Positions 60,118 to 64,000 of a stretch of DNA of 64,000 nucleotides are shown here, piece by piece. The stretch spans positions 345,006 to 409,005 of the forward strand of contig NZ_PJRO01000002.1 of assembly GCF_002858745.1 (NCBI RefSeq), written 5' to 3'. The DNA comes from Mesorhizobium loti (lineage in GTDB: Bacteria > Pseudomonadota > Alphaproteobacteria > Rhizobiales > Rhizobiaceae). Below the pieces are notes generated by a model. The model did not search any database. It was given only the letters and a program-made list of their open reading frames with translations, and was not told where the DNA came from. The translations under genes were made by a program, and so were the position numbers. Numbering within the stretch: the stretch's first letter is position 1; every line of letters begins with the position of its first letter.

Positions 60118-60236
60118 CGGCGGAAGACGCCAGGGAAGAGGAACAATCAGGCAGATAGCGGCGTTCGATCACAGCAGGCCCGTTTGCGCAAGGGCCAAAG
60201 CAGGCTAGGAATGAACATCGATTCGGGAGGACCAAG

Positions 60237-60662
60237 ATGGCGATTGCGCTGCTGGACAAGATTCGTTCGATCTTCGAAGGCGACCCCGGCGTGCGCAAGG
60301 TCGCAGACGACCCGGTGCTCTCGGCCGAGCTCCTGATGCTGTTTCGCATGATCCTCGCCGACGGCTCGGTCTCGGAAAGCGAGATGGAGGCCTTCCGGCG
60401 CATCTGTTTCGGTTCGTTCGGCATTCCGGAAGACAGTATCGATGCCGTGATCGAATATCTCAATGAGTACGGCTACGAGACCAACGGTTCGCAGGCTATC
60501 GCCATGTTCCGCGATCTCGATGTCGAGCGCCGGCGCCTGCTGGCGCAGCATATGGCCGAGATCGCTAAAGCTGATCTTCACCTCGCCGACAACGAGGTGA
60601 AGCTTTTGCGTCGTACGCTTGAACTGCTCGATATCAGCCCGGTCGATGTGGTGAAGTCGTAG
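60237..60662 (+). CDS. TerB-family protein
   Basis: 141 residues, all helical, TerB-like (LLMLFRMILADGSVSESEM; KADLHLADNEVKLLRRTLEL). Associated with metal and stress responses; no other ter genes nearby. Confidence 0.75.
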   Translation: MAIALLDKIRSIFEGDPGVRKVADDPVLSAELLMLFRMILADGSVSESEMEAFRRICFGSFGIPEDSIDAVIEYLNEYGYETNGSQAIAMFRDLDVERRRLLAQHMAEIAKADLHLADNEVKLLRRTLELLDISPVDVVKS

Positions 60663-60693
60663 CGCTGCTGGGGCAAGAGATGAGGGCTGCAGC

Positions 60694-61179
60694 TTGAGCT
60701 TTGCCGACAGCTATCTCGGACGGCTGAGGCAATTGGTCGGGAACCGCCTGGTGCTAGTACCTGGCGCCCGTATCGTCATTGAGCGTGACGACGGCCGTAT
60801 CCTTCTGCACAAGCGGACAGACTTCAACGTGTGGGGACTGCCGGGCGGTAGCGCCGAAGAAGGCGAGAACATCGAAACGATCATCATCCGCGAGGTCGCT
60901 GAGGAAACAGGGCTGATCGTTCGCGATGTCCTGCCTTTTGCCTTCGGCAGCGACCCTCGCTACGAAACCTTCGAGTTTCCGAACGGGGACCGGACTCAGT
61001 TTTTCGCCCTGATCTTTTATGCGCGCTCGTTCACCGGCGAAGCCGCCGTCATGGATGACGAGAGTAGCGCCGTCGGATGGTTCGTGCCTGATGCGTTGCC
61101 CGATATACTGCCCAATATGGCACGCAGCATCGAGGCCTATGTCCGGTTCAAGAAGACCGGCGAATTCCAGATGATCTAG
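60694..61179 (+). CDS. NUDIX hydrolase
   Basis: 161 residues. NUDIX box GGSAEEGENIETIIIREVAE plus ETGL is complete (about 50-73). Start TTG 60694. Substrate unknown. Confidence 0.85.
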   Translation: MSFADSYLGRLRQLVGNRLVLVPGARIVIERDDGRILLHKRTDFNVWGLPGGSAEEGENIETIIIREVAEETGLIVRDVLPFAFGSDPRYETFEFPNGDRTQFFALIFYARSFTGEAAVMDDESSAVGWFVPDALPDILPNMARSIEAYVRFKKTGEFQMI

Positions 61180-61206
61180 CTGGGCCCTGCTCACGCAAAC
61201 ACCTTT

Positions 61207-62940
61207 TCAGCCTTGTTCCTGTATTTTCCTTGCGATTGCGCGATGGAGGTCGGGCGCTGCGGCTACGAGCGCCTGTGCGGCTTCTGATTGTGGGCGATCG
61301 AGGATTTCGTTTGTCACGCCGCGTTCGACGATGCGGCCCTCGTGCATGACCAACACCTCGTCAGTGATCGCGCGAGCGACGGTAAGATCGTGGGTGATGA
61401 AGAGATAGGCGATGCCCAGGCGACCGTTCAGATCGGCGAAAAGGTCGAGAATCTGGGCTCGGATCGAGACATCGAGGGCTGACACCGGCTCGTCGGCGAC
61501 GATCAGTCTTGGCCGCGTGATGATGGCGCGCGCAATCGACAGGCGCTGCCGCTGGCCCCCTGAAAATTCGTGCGGATATTTGTCGAGATCGGCGGGCCCA
61601 AGTCCCACCTCGTGCAACGCATGTGCCACCATTTCACGACGTTCTGACTGCGATGGCTTCGTTTCCAGCAGATGCAGCGGCTCGGCGACCAGTTTCTCGA
61701 CCTTCTGGCGCGGGTCGAAGGAGCCATAAGGGTCCTGGAATACCACCTGCATGTCGCGCCGAGCTGGCTTCAGTTCCGCTTCGCCGCGATTGGAGATCGT
61801 CTCGCCGCGGAAACGGACCGCGCCGCTGCTCGGATTGTCGAGCGCCAGGATCATGCGCGCCAGCGTAGATTTTCCGCAGCCGGAGCGGCCGACCAGCGCG
61901 ACCGATTGCGCCGGCGCTATATCAAGCGAAACGTCATCAACGGCATGGATAGGGGCGCCGCGACCGAAGAAAGACGTGCGGCGACCTGGGTAAAGACGCG
62001 AGACGTTCTCAACGGAGACGAGAGGCGTTGTCTCCCCCCTTGAGGGGGAGAAGGCCACGGAGTGGCCAGAACGCGACATTTCGGTCGTGCCCGGCGCTTT
62101 GCTTCCTGAGGCAACTCCCTCCGTCGCCTTCGGCGACATCTCCCCCTCAAGGGGGAAGAATGACCGGCGTTTCGGCACATGCATCGAGGCCAATGCCAAT
62201 TGCCGCGTATAAGGATGCACTTGCCTGGACAAAGTCCGCGCGGTTTCGCCGGCTTCCATCACCTCGCCATGGCGCATGATGGTGATGCGATCAGACATCT
62301 CGGTGACGACGGCAAGGTCGTGCGAGATGAGCAGAAGGCCCATGTTGTTTTCGTGCACAAGATCGCGCAGCAGGTCGAGGATCTGTGCCTGCAGGACGAC
62401 GTCGAGCGCCGTGGTCGGCTCGTCTGCAATGAGAAGCTTCGGTTTGAGCGCACACGCGATCGCAATGACGACGCGTTGGCGTTGACCCCCGGAGAGTTCG
62501 TGCGGATAGCGTGCCAGCGGGAACCTGGCTTCCGGCAGTCCAACCCGGTCGAGGATTTTTCGAGCCCGGTCTTCCGCCTCGGCGCGGCCTGCCTTGGTGT
62601 GCCAGCGAATACCCTCCGCAACCTGTTCGCCGATGGTCTTGACCGGGTTGAGTGCGGTCATTGGTTCCTGAAACACCATGCCGATGTCGTCACCGCGCAG
62701 GGCGCACATCTGGTCTTCGGTGGCGGCGAGGATGTTGATGCCGTCAAAGCGCACGCTGCCGGCTGCCTTTGCCGTGAAAGGCAGAAGCTGCATCACGGTC
62801 ATTGCCGTCATTGACTTCCCGGAGCCGGATTCGCCGACCAGCCCCACGACCTCACCGGGCGCGACCGTAAGATCTATATCCTTCAGTATCGGCCGGTTGC
62901 CGATGGCGAGCGACAGGTTTTCGATTTCGAGCAGGCTCAT
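61207..62940 (-). CDS. Dipeptide/oligopeptide ABC transporter, fused two-ATPase subunit (DppD-DppF)
   Basis: 577 residues with two full ATP-binding halves: Walker A GESGSGKSM (about 38) and GRSGCGKST (about 335), signatures LSGGQRQR and FSGGQRQR, Walker B LLIADEP and LIVADEP. ATG 62940 overlaps the upstream permease stop (ATGA). The linker (residues about 261-304) is encoded by a palindromic repeat element inserted in frame. Last gene of a Dpp/Opp operon. Confidence 0.9.
   Translation of the reverse strand: MSLLEIENLSLAIGNRPILKDIDLTVAPGEVVGLVGESGSGKSMTAMTVMQLLPFTAKAAGSVRFDGINILAATEDQMCALRGDDIGMVFQEPMTALNPVKTIGEQVAEGIRWHTKAGRAEAEDRARKILDRVGLPEARFPLARYPHELSGGQRQRVVIAIACALKPKLLIADEPTTALDVVLQAQILDLLRDLVHENNMGLLLISHDLAVVTEMSDRITIMRHGEVMEAGETARTLSRQVHPYTRQLALASMHVPKRRSFFPLEGEMSPKATEGVASGSKAPGTTEMSRSGHSVAFSPSRGETTPLVSVENVSRLYPGRRTSFFGRGAPIHAVDDVSLDIAPAQSVALVGRSGCGKSTLARMILALDNPSSGAVRFRGETISNRGEAELKPARRDMQVVFQDPYGSFDPRQKVEKLVAEPLHLLETKPSQSERREMVAHALHEVGLGPADLDKYPHEFSGGQRQRLSIARAIITRPRLIVADEPVSALDVSIRAQILDLFADLNGRLGIAYLFITHDLTVARAITDEVLVMHEGRIVERGVTNEILDRPQSEAAQALVAAAPDLHRAIARKIQEQG
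62031..62158. repeat. Palindromic repeat element inserted in frame in the ABC ATPase gene
   Basis: About 128 bp, bounded at each end by a CCCCCTTGAGGGGG-type hairpin, with internal GGCCACGGAGTGGCC and GTCGCCTTCGGCGAC. Codes for about 43 residues between the two ATPase domains, including FFPLEGEMSPKATEG. Confidence 0.75.
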
Positions 62941-63806
62941 CGGCGCCGCCGCGATTTCGGATCGAGGATATCGGCGACGCCGTCGCCCAACAGATTCAAC
63001 GCCAGGACGGTGATGACGATGGCCATACCCGGGAAGATCGCCATCCAGGGCGCCTGCGCCATGCGGGTCTGCGCTTCGAACAGCATGCGACCCCAACTCG
63101 GCATCGGCGGTTGGGCGCCCAGGCCGACATAGGACAGGCTGGCTTCGGCCAGGATGCCGAGCGCGAACTGGATAGTGGCCTGTACGAGAAGCAAGGTCGC
63201 GATGTTGGGCAGGATGTGCTCAAGCGTGATCAGAGCCTTGCTTTTGCCGGCGGCGCGGGCGGCAAGAATATATTCACGCGGCCAGATGGCGAGTGCGCCG
63301 GCGCGGGCGACGCGGGCAAAAACCGGGATGTTGAAGATGCCGATCGCGATGATGGCGTTGATGGCGCCGGGGCCGAAGATCGCGGTGATCATAATGGCCG
63401 ACAACAGTGCGGGGAAGGCAAAGACAAGATCGTTCAGCCGCATCAACGCCTCATCGACAAGGCCGCCGCGCGCTGCAGCCCAGCAGCCCAGGGGCACGCC
63501 CAGTCCGAGGCCGATGCCGACGGCAACCAAGGCAACGGCGATGGAATTGCGCGCGCCGATCATGACCATCGACAGAACGTCGCGACCGAAATGATCGGTG
63601 CCGAACCAGTGTACAGCGGATGGGGCCAGCAGCTTGTCGGAGATCACCAGTCTGGTGACGTCGTAGGGTGTCCATAGAAAGGAGAGGGCAGCCATTCCCG
63701 CCACCAGCAAAGTGACGAGGAAGCCTGCGGCGAAGGATTTGTGGCGCAAGGCCTTGGCGGCCAACGAGCCCAGGTTCTCCCGCGGGATCTCGGTCTGCAG
63801 CGTCAC
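62937..63806 (-). CDS. ABC transporter permease, DppC-like
   Basis: 289 residues from GTG 63806. N-terminal OppC-type segment, five to six helices, EAA loop at ARAAGKSKALITLEHILPN (about 190). The GTG overlaps the stop of the upstream permease. Confidence 0.88.
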   Translation of the reverse strand: MTLQTEIPRENLGSLAAKALRHKSFAAGFLVTLLVAGMAALSFLWTPYDVTRLVISDKLLAPSAVHWFGTDHFGRDVLSMVMIGARNSIAVALVAVGIGLGLGVPLGCWAAARGGLVDEALMRLNDLVFAFPALLSAIMITAIFGPGAINAIIAIGIFNIPVFARVARAGALAIWPREYILAARAAGKSKALITLEHILPNIATLLLVQATIQFALGILAEASLSYVGLGAQPPMPSWGRMLFEAQTRMAQAPWMAIFPGMAIVITVLALNLLGDGVADILDPKSRRRR

Positions 63807-64000
63807 GAGCGGCCCCGCAGGCGCGGATCGACCACGGCATAGGAGAAGTCGACAAGGAGATTGACGAGGATCACTGTCGTGACCAGCAGCATGACGACGC
63901 TTTCCACCACGATCAGGTCGCGCTGCGTGATGGCCTGGAAGATGAGCCGGCCGAGACCCGGCAGGTAAAAGACGTTTTCGATGATGATGGTACCCGCAAG
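63803..64000 (-). CDS. ABC transporter permease, DppB-like, partial
   Basis: The last 65 residues of a DppB-type permease enter from the right edge (ENVFYLPGLGRLIFQAI ... DPRLRGRS). The family's FxxPGLG motif is present. The rest and the substrate-binding protein lie outside the window. Confidence 0.85.
   Translation of the reverse strand, partial: LAGTIIIENVFYLPGLGRLIFQAITQRDLIVVESVVMLLVTTVILVNLLVDFSYAVVDPRLRGRS

Noticed and set aside
1..64000. tRNA, rRNA, CRISPR array, integrase or transposase genes
   Set aside because: None seen on inspection of intergenic regions and reading frames; a tRNA scan would settle the tRNA question.

Overview
The window comes from a GC-rich alphaproteobacterium, most likely an aerobic Hyphomicrobiales of the Phyllobacteriaceae (Mesorhizobium or Aminobacter-like). 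This rests on gene content (GlxA-type AraC regulators, fused FAD/GcvT demethylating oxidases, DUF1127-like small proteins, many ABC and polyamine transporters) and on intergenic palindromic repeats of a kind I associate with this group. No rRNA, tRNA, CRISPR array, transposase or phage gene was recognised. It reads as an ordinary chromosomal or large-replicon segment rich in C1 and methylamine metabolism.

Layout. 1-7.5 kb: the 3' part of an FAD/GcvT oxidase, a DUF1194 protein, a GlxA/GbdR-like regulator, an L,D-transpeptidase, two small proteins and a LysR regulator. 7.5-14.4 kb: a hydrolase, an SDR, and a PotABCD-like polyamine-type ABC operon whose binding-protein gene carries a frameshift, divergent from a LuxR regulator. 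14.4-16.5 kb: L,D-transpeptidase, haloacid dehalogenase, VOC protein. 16.5-29.3 kb: the core of the window, a corrinoid methyltransferase system: RACo-type activator, methyl-THF methyltransferase, MetF, MetV, a PF13769 protein, a desaturase-like membrane enzyme, a formyltransferase-like protein, DUF4893, DUF1638, corrinoid protein, MttB-family methyltransferase 1 and an Fe-S protein. 29.3-35.5 kb: GntR regulator with CynX-type MFS, dienelactone hydrolase, ECF sigma with a membrane VWA protein, one small protein. 35.6-47.3 kb: homocysteine S-methyltransferase, DUF1989 protein, XRE regulator with a second desaturase-like enzyme, PhnD-like protein, purine nucleoside permease, then an operon of MttB-family methyltransferase 2, full-length FAD/GcvT oxidase and a DddP-like M24 enzyme. 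47.5-64 kb: phospholipase D-like protein, MFS, class III aminotransferase, 3-hydroxyisobutyrate dehydrogenase, acyl-CoA dehydrogenase, a DddQ-like cupin (DMSP lyase family), CobQ, VOC, AraC, TSUP, TerB and NUDIX proteins, and a dipeptide-type ABC transporter that runs off the right edge.

How it fits together (inference). MttB-type enzymes without pyrrolysine would take a methyl group from a quaternary or tertiary amine (or a sulfonium) onto the corrinoid protein. The methyl-THF methyltransferase would pass it to THF, and an acetogen-like MetF/MetV pair would oxidise methyl-THF. RACo would rescue Co(II) corrinoid, and CobQ belongs to cobamide synthesis. Partly demethylated products such as dimethylglycine or sarcosine would go to the THF-linked FAD/GcvT oxidases, and the homocysteine methyltransferase ties in the methionine cycle. 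Two shared operator types support a regulon: a GCGAC-N4-GTCGC dyad (GlxA regulator promoter and formyltransferase promoter, with degenerate copies at the MttB1/corrinoid promoter) and a GATATAAAGA-N2-TCTTTATATC dyad (methyl-THF methyltransferase and homocysteine methyltransferase). Five proteins of the system also carry Arg-rich tails, which the known chemistry does not explain.
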